Positions 52,428 through 61,108 of a DNA stretch of 64,000 nt are shown here, piece by piece. The notes beneath the pieces are model-generated. The model saw only the letters and a program-made list of their open reading frames with translations. It was not told the origin of the DNA and ran no database searches. The stretch comes from Halorubrum ezzemoulense DSM 17463. Its GTDB lineage: Archaea; Halobacteriota; Halobacteria; Halobacteriales; Haloferacaceae. Every line of letters starts with the position of its first letter. Within the stretch, counting starts at the first letter, position 1. The stretch lies in contig NZ_NEDJ01000005.1 in the NCBI RefSeq assembly GCF_002114285.1, positions 1 to 64,000 of the forward strand. Direction: 5' to 3'. The translations under genes and the position numbers were made by a program.

Positions 52428-52910
52428 TCACTCGGTCAGCTCCTCGATCAACGTGTCGAGGTCGTACGTCGCCGGCGCGCGCGGCTCGTCGCGCAGCGCC
52501 GCGATGGTGAACGTCGAGTTCGTGCGCTCGACCTCGGGGATCGCCTCGAAGTCGCTGATGAGCCGCTCGACGGTGTCCGACGAGGAGAGTCGCGCGAGGA
52601 CGACGAAGTCCGTCTCGCCCATCGTGAAGAACGCCTCCGTGACGCCCTCCACCGCCAGCAGCTCGTCCGCGAACTCCTCGTACGGACCCTCGTAGCTCGC
52701 GAGCACCTCGACGATGACGGTGACGCCGAGCCCGAGCGCCTCGTGGTCGAGGTCGTACAGGTCGTTCTCGATGACGCCGTCCTCCCGGAGGTTGTTCAGT
52801 CGGTAGTGGATCGTCGACACCGGAATCCCGGTCTCCTCGTGGAGCCGCTCCGGGCTCCCGGTACCGAGATCGGATATCGCCTTCAACAGCCGCACGTCGC
52901 GCTCGTCCAT
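52428..52910 (-). CDS. Lrp/AsnC-family transcription regulator
   Basis: The 160-residue protein begins MDERDVRLLKAISDLGTGSPERL, then a winged helix-turn-helix (EETGIPVSTIHYRLNNLREDGVI, about 24-48), and a ligand-binding RAM domain (about 65-140) with VIVEVLASYEGPYEEFADELL, FFTMGETDFVVLARL and a C-terminal effector strand. Lrp proteins respond to amino acids and act locally or globally. It is divergent from an EamA transporter gene, 183 bases between starts, with a perfect inverted repeat in between; regulation of that exporter is the natural guess. TGTATAT (52936-52942) is the likely TATA box of this gene. Confidence 0.92.
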   Translation of the reverse strand: MDERDVRLLKAISDLGTGSPERLHEETGIPVSTIHYRLNNLREDGVIENDLYDLDHEALGLGVTVIVEVLASYEGPYEEFADELLAVEGVTEAFFTMGETDFVVLARLSSSDTVERLISDFEAIPEVERTNSTFTIAALRDEPRAPATYDLDTLIEELTE

Positions 52911-52956
52911 ACCCCCGGATCGACCCCCGACCGGTTGTATATGTCGACCGACAGGG

Positions 52957-52972
52957 TTGGAGGATACTCCAA
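52957..52972. promoter_or_regulatory. Inverted repeat between lrp and the DMT transporter gene
   Basis: TTGGAG, four bases GATA, CTCCAA is a perfect 6-bp inverted repeat 15 bases beyond the lrp TATA box and about 85 bases before the transporter TATA (53057-53066). Size and place fit a binding site for an Lrp-type dimer. Confidence 0.5.
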
Positions 52973-53093
52973 GATGTCGGCGCCGTTCGGGGCTCGAATC
53001 GGATCTAATTCGTATGTCTGATTCTTCGTTTCGAATAACGCACTATCCGAGAGAATAGTTTAACTACGTCTACGTCTTTCGAATTCATAACCA

Positions 53094-54029
53094 GTGAATC
53101 TCAGAAACCTCCTCTCTACTCCGGAAGCGGTCGTCGCCGCGTTCCTGCTGCTCGCAACGCTCTGGGGCACGTCCTTCGTCGCGATCGAGGCCGGCCTCCA
53201 CTACTTCCCGCCGCTGTTGTTCGCCGGCGTCAGGTACGTCGTCGCCGGCGCGGTCGTGCTGGGCTACGCCGCGGTCGCCGCGGACCGGTGGATCCCGCGG
53301 GGCCGCGACGAGTGGCTCGGCGTCGCCGTCGCGGGCACGTTCGTGATCGCGGCGTATCACGGGTTCCTCTACCTCGGCGAGATCCGGATCTCCGGCGCGG
53401 TCGCCGCGGTCGTCGTGAGCCTCTCGCCGGTGTTGACTGCCGTCTTCGCGGCCGCGCTCCTCCCGAACGAACGCCTCGGCCCCGTCGAAATCGGCGGGTT
53501 CGCGCTCGGCGTCATCGGCGTGGCCGTGATCGCCGACCCGGCCGCGGCCGGGCTGGGCAGCGCGGCGGTCGTCGGCGTCGCGCTCGCGTTCGCCGGCGCG
53601 GCCGCCTTCTCTCTGGGCGCCGTCCTGCTGCGCCCGCTCCGCACCGACCTCCCGATCGCCGCGCTTCAGGGCTGGGCGATGGTGATCGGAGCCGGGCAGC
53701 TGCTCGTCGCGGCCGCCGCGATCGGCGAGTCGCCCGCCGCGATCGCCTGGAACCAGACGGCGATCGCCTCGCTCGCGTATCTGACGCTGCTCTCCGGCGT
53801 GGTCGCGTTCCTCCTGTACTTCGCGCTGCTCGACGCGGTCGGCCCGTCGCAGCTCCACCTCGTCGGCTACGCCGAGCCCGTCGTCGCCGCGGTCGGTAGC
53901 TGGGCCCTGCTCGGTCACCTCGTCGACGCCGAGGCGCTGATCGGGTTCGTCGCGATCCTCGCCGGCTTCCTCGTCTTAGAGCGCCGCGAGATTGCCGACT
54001 ACGTCGGCGTCGACCGGTTGCGAGAGTAG
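53094..54029 (+). CDS. DMT-superfamily transporter, EamA type (probable exporter under Lrp)
   Basis: The 311-residue protein has ten helices in two EamA repeats: FLLLATLWGTSFVAIEAGLHYFPPLLFAGVRY opens repeat one, ISGAVAAVVVSLSPVLTAVFAAALL is its third and fourth helix, and LHLVGYAEPVVAAVGSWALLG ends repeat two. The start is a GTG at 53094 directly downstream of a TATA-like AGTTTAACTA (28-37 bases), so it is leaderless. The divergent Lrp regulator suggests an amino acid or related metabolite as substrate; sequence alone does not tell. A second EamA gene is at 1741. Confidence 0.88.
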   Translation: MNLRNLLSTPEAVVAAFLLLATLWGTSFVAIEAGLHYFPPLLFAGVRYVVAGAVVLGYAAVAADRWIPRGRDEWLGVAVAGTFVIAAYHGFLYLGEIRISGAVAAVVVSLSPVLTAVFAAALLPNERLGPVEIGGFALGVIGVAVIADPAAAGLGSAAVVGVALAFAGAAAFSLGAVLLRPLRTDLPIAALQGWAMVIGAGQLLVAAAAIGESPAAIAWNQTAIASLAYLTLLSGVVAFLLYFALLDAVGPSQLHLVGYAEPVVAAVGSWALLGHLVDAEALIGFVAILAGFLVLERREIADYVGVDRLRE

Positions 54030-54089
54030 CGGCTCACGGAGACGCCTCTCGCGGGTTCCGGTCGTTCACCCCTCGCGGATTTCGGCGAC

Positions 54090-54653
54090 TCACCCCTCCA
54101 CGTCTCGGCTCAGCCCCGCGCGGAGGTCGCGGCCGAAGTAGTGGCCGAGCAGCGCGAGCACCAGCCCGACGCCCCCGCCGACCGCGACGAGCGGGAGCCC
54201 CCACTGCGAGAGGTAGTCGATCCCGATCGGGAGGAAGCCAACGCCGAGGACGCTCGTCACCGCGCTCGCCGCGCCCGCGGCGGCGCCGGCGGTCCCGGTC
54301 TCGACGTAGCGGCGCGCCGACAGCACAAGGCCGAGCAGGAACGCGGCGACGAACACGCCGCCCGCGGTCCCGACCGTCCCGCCGATGAGCGGGATCAGGC
54401 CGCCGACGAACACGCCGACCGCGACCGCGACGAGCGCGAGACCGAACGCCTTCGCCGAGAACCACCGCCCCGAGACGCCGACCCGGCCGGCGTCCCCGGA
54501 GCCGGCCTCGCTCCCCGCCGTCGGCCCGGCGCCCGCGGCCCCGCCGGCGTCGGCCTCTGACTCTCCCTCGCCGCCCGCGAGGTCGTCGTCGAGGAGGTCG
54601 TCGAGGTCGTCCATCGGGTCGTCGGACGACTCGCGCTCCTTGGAGGGTTGCAT
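54090..54653 (-). CDS. Haloarchaeal membrane protein of unknown function
   Basis: The 187-residue protein has an acidic, Gly/Ala-rich N-terminus of 65 residues with a DDLDDLLDDDLAGGEGE stretch, then three to four hydrophobic segments: AFGLALVAVAVGVFVGGLIPLIGG, AGGVFVAAFLLGLVLSARR, AAAGAASAVTSVLGVGFLPIG and GLPLVAVGGGVGLVLALLGHYFGRDL. The Gly/Ala-rich transmembrane stretches resemble DUF456-like or small-anchor proteins, but I cannot assign a family. It is convergent with the transporter gene, 60 bases apart. Confidence 0.65.
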   Translation of the reverse strand: MQPSKERESSDDPMDDLDDLLDDDLAGGEGESEADAGGAAGAGPTAGSEAGSGDAGRVGVSGRWFSAKAFGLALVAVAVGVFVGGLIPLIGGTVGTAGGVFVAAFLLGLVLSARRYVETGTAGAAAGAASAVTSVLGVGFLPIGIDYLSQWGLPLVAVGGGVGLVLALLGHYFGRDLRAGLSRDVEG

Positions 54654-54791
54654 ACCGGACCGTTCGGGCCCGCGGACTTGGCTTTTGTGCCGCGAGCGGT
54701 GTCGTCACGCTTTCCGCGCGCGGTCGCGTGCCACGCGCTACCGTTCGCCGTTTCACCGGAAACGCGGTGTGGCCCGGCGCGGTCGCGGCCG

Positions 54792-55175
54792 CTACCCGTC
54801 GCCGCCCGACCGCCGCCCGCCCCACACGCGCTTGTCGACGAGCGCGACCGTCATCGGGCGGTCGACCGCGATCTGACAGGAGAGCCGCGGGTAGCCGAAC
54901 CGGTCGGCGAGGCGGTCGTGCCACTGGTCGGCCGGCGGCCCCTCTCGGACGCGGACGCCGCAGGTGGCGCAGATCCCCCGCCCCCCGCAGTTGAGCCGGC
55001 GCGTCGCGGACGCGTACGGCGACAGGCCGGCGTCGAGCATGACCCGCCGGAGGTTGCGACCGCGCTCCACGGCGAGTTCGACGCGGTCGTCGCCGTCGAC
55101 GACGACGAGCGGGACCGTCTCGGACCCGCTCCCTGACCGTCCGCCGGCGTCCTCGTCGGGTTCGTCCTCGGTCAT
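54792..55175 (-). CDS. 2Fe-2S ferredoxin
   Basis: The 127-residue protein has an acidic 35-residue N-terminus, then a beta-grasp ferredoxin domain. The cluster motif is LNCGGRGICATCGVRV (Cys-x5-Cys-x2-Cys) with the fourth Cys in PRLSCQIAV. This Cx5Cx2C spacing is that of adrenodoxin-type ferredoxins rather than Cx4Cx2C plant-type. It should carry single electrons in the cytoplasm; the partner enzyme is unknown. The ATG at 55175 is 77 bases from the divergent birA start. Confidence 0.9.
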   Translation of the reverse strand: MTEDEPDEDAGGRSGSGSETVPLVVVDGDDRVELAVERGRNLRRVMLDAGLSPYASATRRLNCGGRGICATCGVRVREGPPADQWHDRLADRFGYPRLSCQIAVDRPMTVALVDKRVWGGRRSGGDG

Positions 55176-55252
55176 CGGCGTCCCTTCGCGCGCCGCACAC
55201 AAAGCGTCCCGGACCCGGAACGGCTTTCGGCCCGGGCGTCGGAACGGGCGAC

Positions 55253-56242
55253 ATGGACACGCGGCGCGCGCTGCTCGACGCCCTCGCTGCCGACGACGGC
55301 CCCGTCTCCGGGCCCGCCCTCGCTGAGTCGCTCGGCGTCTCTCGGGCGGCCGTCTGGAAGGCGGTCGAGGGGCTCCGCGAGGACGGGTTCGCGGTCAAGT
55401 CGACCGCGGCGGGGTACGTCGCCCCCGACGAGCCGGGGTACTCCGGACCGGGGATCGCGTTCGGCCTCGACGCACCCTACTCCGTGGAGTATCACGACCG
55501 GATCGCGTCGACGAACGAGCGGGCCCGGGAGCTCGCGGTAGAAGGGGAGACCGACGTCGCCGTAGTCGCCGACGAACAGACCGGGAGCCGCGGCCGACTC
55601 GACCGCGAGTGGGTCGCGCCGAGCGGCGGGGTCTGGCTGTCGGTCCTCACCCGGCCGGACGTGCCGACCGCGCGGGCGCCGCTCTTCACCCTCGCGGCCG
55701 CGGTGGCGACGACCGACGCCGCCCGCGAGGCCGGCGTGGACGCGCGGATCAAGTGGCCGAACGACGTGCTCGTCGGGGGTGACGGAAGCGGCTCCGAAGT
55801 GCCAGATCCCGCCGCCCCCGGCCGCGGCGGCCCGAAGCTGGCGGGGATCTTGACGGAGATGGAGGGGGAGGCCGACCGGGTCGGCTGGCTCGTCGTCGGC
55901 GTCGGCGTCAACGCCAACCTCGACCCCGAGACGCTGCCCGCGGGCGCGACGTCGCTGTCGGCGGAGCGCGGCGGCCCGATCGACCGGCGGCGGTTCGCTG
56001 CGACGTTGCTCGAACGTTACGCGGAACTGACCGCCTCGCCCGGCGCGCTCGACGAGGTTCTCCCCGCGTGGCGCGAGCGGGCGAGCACGCTCGGGCGGCG
56101 CGTCCGGGTCGACACCGCCGAGGGGGTCGTGGAGGGCACCGCGGTCGACGTGACGGAGCCGGGTGCGCTCGTGGTCGACACCGACGAGGGCCGGCGGCGC
56201 GTCCACGCGGGCGACTGCGAACACCTCCGCGACGCGGCCTGA
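55253..56242 (+). CDS. birA: Biotin-[acetyl-CoA-carboxylase] ligase with DNA-binding domain
   Basis: The 329-residue protein joins biotin to carboxylase. The N-terminal HTH (GPALAESLGVSRAAVWKAVEGLREDGF, about 20-45) suggests a BirA-type bifunctional ligase/repressor. The catalytic part shows the biotinyl-AMP loop GSRGRLDREWVAPSGGVWLSV, IKWPNDVLVG with the catalytic Lys, LAGILTEMEG and VGVGVNAN. The C-terminal SH3-like domain is VRVDTAEGVVEGTAVDVTEPGALVV. Haloarchaea make biotin-dependent propionyl/acetyl-CoA carboxylase, its probable target, not in this window. A start at 55253 matches the family. Confidence 0.93.
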   Translation: MDTRRALLDALAADDGPVSGPALAESLGVSRAAVWKAVEGLREDGFAVKSTAAGYVAPDEPGYSGPGIAFGLDAPYSVEYHDRIASTNERARELAVEGETDVAVVADEQTGSRGRLDREWVAPSGGVWLSVLTRPDVPTARAPLFTLAAAVATTDAAREAGVDARIKWPNDVLVGGDGSGSEVPDPAAPGRGGPKLAGILTEMEGEADRVGWLVVGVGVNANLDPETLPAGATSLSAERGGPIDRRRFAATLLERYAELTASPGALDEVLPAWRERASTLGRRVRVDTAEGVVEGTAVDVTEPGALVVDTDEGRRRVHAGDCEHLRDAA

Positions 56243-56286
56243 CCTCCGCGACGCGGCCTGACTCCCAGCCGACGCGCCGCGGCTCG

Positions 56287-56829
56287 CTACCCCGTCTCCG
56301 TCGCGTCGGAGACGGACCCGTCCGCGTCGGCCCCGGCGGCGCCCGTCTCGCCCGCGGTCGCGGTCTCGCCCGCGGTCGCCGCGTCCTCGTCGTCGCCGAT
56401 CCGGACGGTCAACACCGGCACCGACGACCCCCGGACCACCTTCTCGGCGACGCTACCGAGGAGGAGGCGGTCGATCCCGCCGCGCCCGTGGGTCCCCATC
56501 ACGACGAGGTCGCAGCCCGTCCGTTCGGCGTGGGTGATGATCTCGCGGCTCGGCGAGCCGTCGACGACGGACGTCTCGACGTCGACGCCGCGGTCGGCGG
56601 CGAGTTCGCACACCGTCTCGAGCGCCGCCTCGCCGTCGTCGTACAGCAGGTCGCCCACCCCCTCCCACGTCGTCTCCATCGGCATCCCGGCGTACCGCGC
56701 GGTGTCGACCACGTATATCGCGCGCACCGACGCCCCGTGGACCGCGGCGAGGTCGAGCGCGTGACACACCGCTAACTCCCCCTCCGAGGAGCCGTCGGTC
56801 GGGACCAGAATCCGGTCGTATAGGGGCAT
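56287..56829 (-). CDS. Universal stress protein, UspA family (second copy)
   Basis: The 180-residue protein starts MPLYDRILVPTDGSSEGELAVCHALDLA; its ATP-binding motif is MGTHGRGGIDRLLLGSVAEKVVRGSSVPVLTVRIG, complete. After residue 145 comes an acidic repeat-like tail (AATAGETATAGETGAAGADADG) absent from the copy at 26886. An ATG five codons upstream (56844) is also possible. It is in a region with birA convergent on one side and a small plus-strand gene divergent on the other. Confidence 0.9.
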   Translation of the reverse strand: MPLYDRILVPTDGSSEGELAVCHALDLAAVHGASVRAIYVVDTARYAGMPMETTWEGVGDLLYDDGEAALETVCELAADRGVDVETSVVDGSPSREIITHAERTGCDLVVMGTHGRGGIDRLLLGSVAEKVVRGSSVPVLTVRIGDDEDAATAGETATAGETGAAGADADGSVSDATETG

Positions 56830-56947
56830 GTTCACGTGTAGCATGACGACCGGGACGGATAACCCTTTGTTCTTGCCGGTTTCTCGCCGCCGTCCGGTGG
56901 CGTCCGGGCCGAGCGCGCGCTTATACTCTCTCGCACGACGGGTCGGT

Positions 56948-57205
56948 ATGTCCGACGAGATCAACCGCTCCCGCCCCGAATCGACGCTCGCCGACCGCGC
57001 GTACCCCGCCGACCGCGGAGCGCTCGCCGACTCGTTCGCAGGCACGACGGTGTTGTTCGCCGACGGCGACGCCGACCTCGGCGACCTCCTGGCCGAGGTC
57101 GACCAGGCGAGGTTCGAGGGCGCCGCCGACGCGCACGCCGCGCTCCAGAACGTCCTCCCGATCGAGGCGCTCGGGGAGCCCGGGCAGTCCGACGGCGACG
57201 CGTAG
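56948..57205 (+). CDS. Small haloarchaeal protein of unknown function
   Basis: The 85-residue acidic protein reads MSDEINRSRPESTLADRAYP, then AGTTVLFADGDADLGDLLAEVD and FEGAADAHAALQNVLPIEALGEPGQSDGD. The last segment (LPIEAxGEPGQS) is a conserved-looking ending I have seen in small haloarchaeal proteins, but I cannot name the family. The ATG at 56948 follows a plausible TATA (CTTATACTC near 56920-56930) at 18-28 bases. No link to its neighbours is evident. Confidence 0.65.
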   Translation: MSDEINRSRPESTLADRAYPADRGALADSFAGTTVLFADGDADLGDLLAEVDQARFEGAADAHAALQNVLPIEALGEPGQSDGDA

Positions 57206-57312
57206 ATCGGGCCTCCCGCGACGGCTCGCGGCCGGGCCCCTCCCTCGTCACCGATCCCCACGCCACGGCGCGTCTCGCATCGCTTTTGCCGCCGCGCCGC
57301 GCAGCGGTGGTA

Positions 57313-58515
57313 ATGAGCTATCGGATCGGTCTCGTCGGCAAGCCCTCGGTGGGCAAGTCGACGTTCTTCAACGCCGCGACGATGAACGACGTACCGGAGG
57401 GGGCGTACCCGTTCACAACCATCGACCCGACCGTCGGCGAGGCGTACGTCCGCGTCGACTGCGCCGCGCCCGAGTTCGACGAGACCTGTACGCCGAGCGT
57501 CGGCGTCTGCCGCGAGGGGACGCGGTTCGTCCCCGTGAAGCTGGTCGACGTGGCCGGGCTCGTCCCGGGCGCCCACGAGGGCCGCGGGCTCGGCAACCAG
57601 TTCCTCACCGACCTCAACGAGACCGACGTGCTGATCCACGTCGTCGACTTCTCGGGGAAGACCGACATCGAGGGCGAGGCGACCGAGGGCCACGACCCCC
57701 GTGAGGACATCGACTTCTTAGAGGAGGAGCTCGACGCGTGGTACCTCGACGTGTTGGAGAAGGGCTTAGAGAAGTTCGAGACGCGGTATCACGGCGCGAA
57801 CGCGGCCATCGAGGAGGAGCTCGCCGACCAGATGTCCGCGTTCGGCATCGACAAGGACCGGATGAAGCGCGTCATCCTCGCCGAGGGGCTCGAACTCGAT
57901 CCGGACACCTGGGACGAGACGGACAGAGTCGAACTGGCCCGCGAGATCCGCAAGCGCACGAAGCCGATGGTGATCGCCGCCAACAAGATGGACACCCCCG
58001 AGGCGCAGGCGAACTGGGCGGAGATAACGACCGACCCCGACTACGACCACCTCTCGTTCGTCCCCGCGAGCGCTCACGCGGAGAAGGCGCTGAAGAACGC
58101 CGACGACGCCGGCGTCGTCGACTACACGCCCGGCGACGACGCGTTCGAGGTCGTCGGCGACGTCTCCGGGGAGCAGAAGGCCGGCCTCGACCAGATCGCC
58201 GAGTTCGTCGACGAGTACGACGGCACGGGCGTCCAGGGCGCGCTCGAGTCCGCCGTCTTCGACGTGCTGGGCTGTATCGCCGTCTTCCCCGGCTCCGCGA
58301 ACGGGCGCAAAGACGAGAAGGGAGTCTTCCGCGACTGCTTCATCCTCCCCGAGGGGTCGACGACGGAGGACTTCGCGTACCACATCCACTCGGACATCGG
58401 CGAGGGGCTGCTCCACGGCACCGACTGCCGGAGCGGCCGGCAGGTGGGCACCGACCGCGAGCTCTCCCACCGCGACGTGATCGAACTGGTCTCGACGAAG
58501 CAGGCCGCGCCGTAG
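57313..58515 (+). CDS. ychF: Redox-regulated ATPase YchF/Obg-family P-loop protein
   Basis: The 400-residue protein has G1 GLVGKPSVGKST, then PFTTIDPTVGEAYVRVDC, VDVAGLVPGAHEGRGLGNQFL (G3) and VIAANKMDTPEA with NKMD as G4. The archaeal form then has a TGS-like end (DCFILPEGSTTEDFAYHIHSDIGEGLLHGTDCRSGRQVG). YchF proteins bind ATP rather than GTP and associate with ribosomes. Cys residues near the N-terminus (RVDCAAPEFDETCTPSVGVC) are typical of haloarchaeal copies. The ATG at 57313 follows the G1 spacing; open codons before it are not used. Confidence 0.95.
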   Translation: MSYRIGLVGKPSVGKSTFFNAATMNDVPEGAYPFTTIDPTVGEAYVRVDCAAPEFDETCTPSVGVCREGTRFVPVKLVDVAGLVPGAHEGRGLGNQFLTDLNETDVLIHVVDFSGKTDIEGEATEGHDPREDIDFLEEELDAWYLDVLEKGLEKFETRYHGANAAIEEELADQMSAFGIDKDRMKRVILAEGLELDPDTWDETDRVELAREIRKRTKPMVIAANKMDTPEAQANWAEITTDPDYDHLSFVPASAHAEKALKNADDAGVVDYTPGDDAFEVVGDVSGEQKAGLDQIAEFVDEYDGTGVQGALESAVFDVLGCIAVFPGSANGRKDEKGVFRDCFILPEGSTTEDFAYHIHSDIGEGLLHGTDCRSGRQVGTDRELSHRDVIELVSTKQAAP

Positions 58516-58580
58516 CCGCTCCGACGAGGCCGCCGACCCCGCTGGCCGCTCTTCCGAACGACCTCTGTGCGTCCGGCCGG

Positions 58581-59777
58581 TCACGATACGATATCGCGGA
58601 CCGCGTCGGGAACGTCGGCCCGGTCGACCTCCCGAACGGACGAGCCCTCGACCTCGGTCGCTCCGTACTTGTACCCCGACCCCGTCAGGATCGCGGCCAC
58701 GTCGTCGTCGGGGCCGAACTCGCTCACCGCGGCGAGCTCTCGCACGGCGGCCGTCGCCACCGCGCACGACGGCTCGACGGAGACTCCGGCGTCGGCCGCG
58801 AGCCGGTCAGTCTCGGCCAGCATCGACTCCTCCGAGACGGAGACGACGCCGCCGTCTGTCGCCCGGACGGCGGCCAGCGCGCGGTTCCCGCTCGGCGGGT
58901 CGGCGTTGTTGATCGAGACGGCCGCGGTCGGCTCGCCCGCGACGGGTTCGACGCGGGAGTCTCCCCGCCGGAACGCCCGCGCGATCGGGTCACAGCGGGC
59001 GGCCTGCGCGAGGTAGATCCGCGGGATCGACAGGAGCACTCCCGCCGCGTCCAGCTCTCGGAGCGCCTTCCAGACGCCGCTCGCCTGTCCGCCGCTGCTG
59101 ACCGGCAGGACGATCGCGTCGGGCGCGTCGGGAGCGAACGCCTCGCAGATCTCGTACGCCACCGTCTTCTGGCCGGCGACCCGGAGCGGGGCGTCGGAGT
59201 TGAGGAAGGCGACCCCGAGGTCGTGGTCGAGCGTGTCCTCGTAGAGCCGCCCGTACTCCCCCCGGACCCGGAACAGGTGCGGGTCGTGCTGGGCGATCAT
59301 CGCGAGCCGCGAGTCCGGCGTGTCCTCGGCGACGAGGATCGCGGCCTCCCGGTCCAGCGCCGCCGCGTGCGCGGCGACGCTCAGTGCCATGTTGCCGTGC
59401 GAGACCGTCCCGACCGGGCCGTCGATGCGGGCCATCCCGACGGCCGTCCCCCGGTCCTTGAAGCTCCCCGTCGGGTTGGTCCCCTCGACCTTGAGGTGGA
59501 CCCGCGGCCCGTCCGCCGGCTCGATCGACGGCGCGCGGAACAGCGGCGTGCCCCCGGCGGCCGCGGCGAGGCCGCTCGGAACGGTCGCCGCGGGTAGGAC
59601 GGGCTCGTACCGCCAGAGGGAGTCTCGCCCGAGCCGCACGCCACCGCCGCCGCTCGCCTCGGGCCACGAGAACCCGGTCCCGTGCGTGTCGAACCAGAGC
59701 GGCTCGCCGCACGCGCAGCGGGCCGCCTCGCCGGCGGGGTACGTCTCGCCGCAGTCGTAACAGACCAGTCGTTCCAT
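58581..59777 (-). CDS. thrC: Threonine synthase
   Basis: The 398-residue PLP enzyme makes threonine from phosphohomoserine. The N-terminal zinc ribbon CYDCG/CACG (Cys6, Cys9, Cys21, Cys23 region) is typical for archaeal ThrC. The PLP-binding Lys107 is in NPTGSFKDRG; VSHGNMALSVAAHAA and the phosphate-loop LPVSSGGQASGVWKAL follow; AAILTGSGYKYG closes the domain. Serine-rich active-site differences from cysteate synthase are not visible, so ThrC is the best call. It is divergent from trpB with 112 bases between starts; the start at 59777 is the ribbon start. Confidence 0.85.
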   Translation of the reverse strand: MERLVCYDCGETYPAGEAARCACGEPLWFDTHGTGFSWPEASGGGGVRLGRDSLWRYEPVLPAATVPSGLAAAAGGTPLFRAPSIEPADGPRVHLKVEGTNPTGSFKDRGTAVGMARIDGPVGTVSHGNMALSVAAHAAALDREAAILVAEDTPDSRLAMIAQHDPHLFRVRGEYGRLYEDTLDHDLGVAFLNSDAPLRVAGQKTVAYEICEAFAPDAPDAIVLPVSSGGQASGVWKALRELDAAGVLLSIPRIYLAQAARCDPIARAFRRGDSRVEPVAGEPTAAVSINNADPPSGNRALAAVRATDGGVVSVSEESMLAETDRLAADAGVSVEPSCAVATAAVRELAAVSEFGPDDDVAAILTGSGYKYGATEVEGSSVREVDRADVPDAVRDIVS

Positions 59778-59889
59778 ACGCCACGGTCTCGGTCGCGACA
59801 CAAATCGTTGGTCACGGGCGGGCGCCGCGACCGCGGCAGCGCCCGGGGGTTCCCTCGTCTTTTTTGAGTCGCGGCCACACCGGTCACGC

Positions 59890-61053
59890 ATGGGTACGCC
59901 AGGCGAGTTCGGCGAGTTCGGCGGCCGACACGTCCCGGAACCGCTGGAGGAACCGTTGGCGGAGCTGGCGGCGGCCTACGAGGAGGCCGTCGCCGACGAC
60001 GAGTTCATGGCGGAGTTCCGTGACCTGCTCGAACACTTCGCGGGGCGGCCGACGCCCGTCTTCTACGCGGAGACGCTCAGCGAGCGGTACGGCGCGGACA
60101 TCTACCTCAAACACGAGGACCTCCTCCACGGCGGGGCGCACAAGCTCAACAACACGCTCGGGCAGGCGCTGCTGGCCAAGCGGGCCGGGAAGGACCGCCT
60201 GATCGCGGAGACCGGGGCGGGGCAGCACGGCACCGCGACGGCGATGGTCGGCGCCCTGCTGGACCTCGACACGACCGTGTACATGGGCCGGCACGACATG
60301 CAGCGACAGGAGATGAACGTGTTCCGGATGCGGCTCATGGGCGCGGACGTGGAGCCGGTCGACCGCGGCAACGAGGGGCTCGCGGAGGCGGTCGACGCCG
60401 CGTTAGAGGACTTCGCCGAGAACGTCGACTCGACGCACTACCTCGTCGGCAGCGTCGTGGGGCCCGACCCGTTCCCGCGGATGGTCCGCGAGTTCCAGTC
60501 CGTCATCGGGACCGAGGCCCGCGAGCAGATCCAAGAGCGCCACGGCGACCTCCCCGACGCGTGCGTCGCCTGCGTGGGCGGCGGGTCGAACTCGATCGGC
60601 CTCTGGCACGCGTTCAAGGATGACGACGTGATGTTCTACGGCGCCGAGCCGGGCGGCACCGACGACGCGAACCACTCGGCCCCGCTCTCGAAGACGAAAC
60701 AGGAGGAGCCGCGGATCTTCCAGGGGATGAAGACGAAGACGATCGGCGACGACACCGAGAACCACTCCGTCTCCGCCGGGCTCGACTACCCCGCCATCGG
60801 GCCGGAGCACGCCGCGCTCCAGGAGATGGGCCGCGCGGAGTACCACGCGGTCTCCGACGACGAGGCGCTGGCCGCGTTCCGCGAACTGAGCGAGGCCGAG
60901 GGGATCATCCCGGCGCTGGAGCCGGCCCACGCCCTCGCGCTGACCGCCAAGCTCGCCGAGGAGGACCGACACGACACGCTGTTGGTCAACCTCTGCGGGC
61001 GCGGCGACAAGGACATGCAGACGGCGGCGGAGCACTTCGATCTCTCCGGGTGA
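59890..61053 (+). CDS. trpB: Tryptophan synthase beta chain, stand-alone
   Basis: The 387-residue PLP enzyme condenses indole and serine. It begins FGEFGGRHVPEPLEEPLAELAAAYE; PLP Lys85 is in HGGAHKLNNTLGQALLAK; ETGAGQHGTATAMVGALL follows; THYLVGSVVGPDPFPRMVREFQSVIG; the phosphate loop CVGGGSNSIGLW; SAGLDYPAIGPEHAALQ; and LVNLCGRGDKDMQTAAEHF. Length is normal. No trpA or other trp gene is near. The region KHEDLLHGGAHK and the loop HSAPLSKTKQEEPRIFQGMK depart from the usual haloarchaeal form, so this may be a second TrpB with its own role. Confidence 0.88.
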   Translation: MGTPGEFGEFGGRHVPEPLEEPLAELAAAYEEAVADDEFMAEFRDLLEHFAGRPTPVFYAETLSERYGADIYLKHEDLLHGGAHKLNNTLGQALLAKRAGKDRLIAETGAGQHGTATAMVGALLDLDTTVYMGRHDMQRQEMNVFRMRLMGADVEPVDRGNEGLAEAVDAALEDFAENVDSTHYLVGSVVGPDPFPRMVREFQSVIGTEAREQIQERHGDLPDACVACVGGGSNSIGLWHAFKDDDVMFYGAEPGGTDDANHSAPLSKTKQEEPRIFQGMKTKTIGDDTENHSVSAGLDYPAIGPEHAALQEMGRAEYHAVSDDEALAAFRELSEAEGIIPALEPAHALALTAKLAEEDRHDTLLVNLCGRGDKDMQTAAEHFDLSG

Positions 61054-61108
61054 GGTCACCCCTCCGGGCGAGACTCTCCCGCCCGATTGACCCCTTCCGG
61101 CGCGGCGC

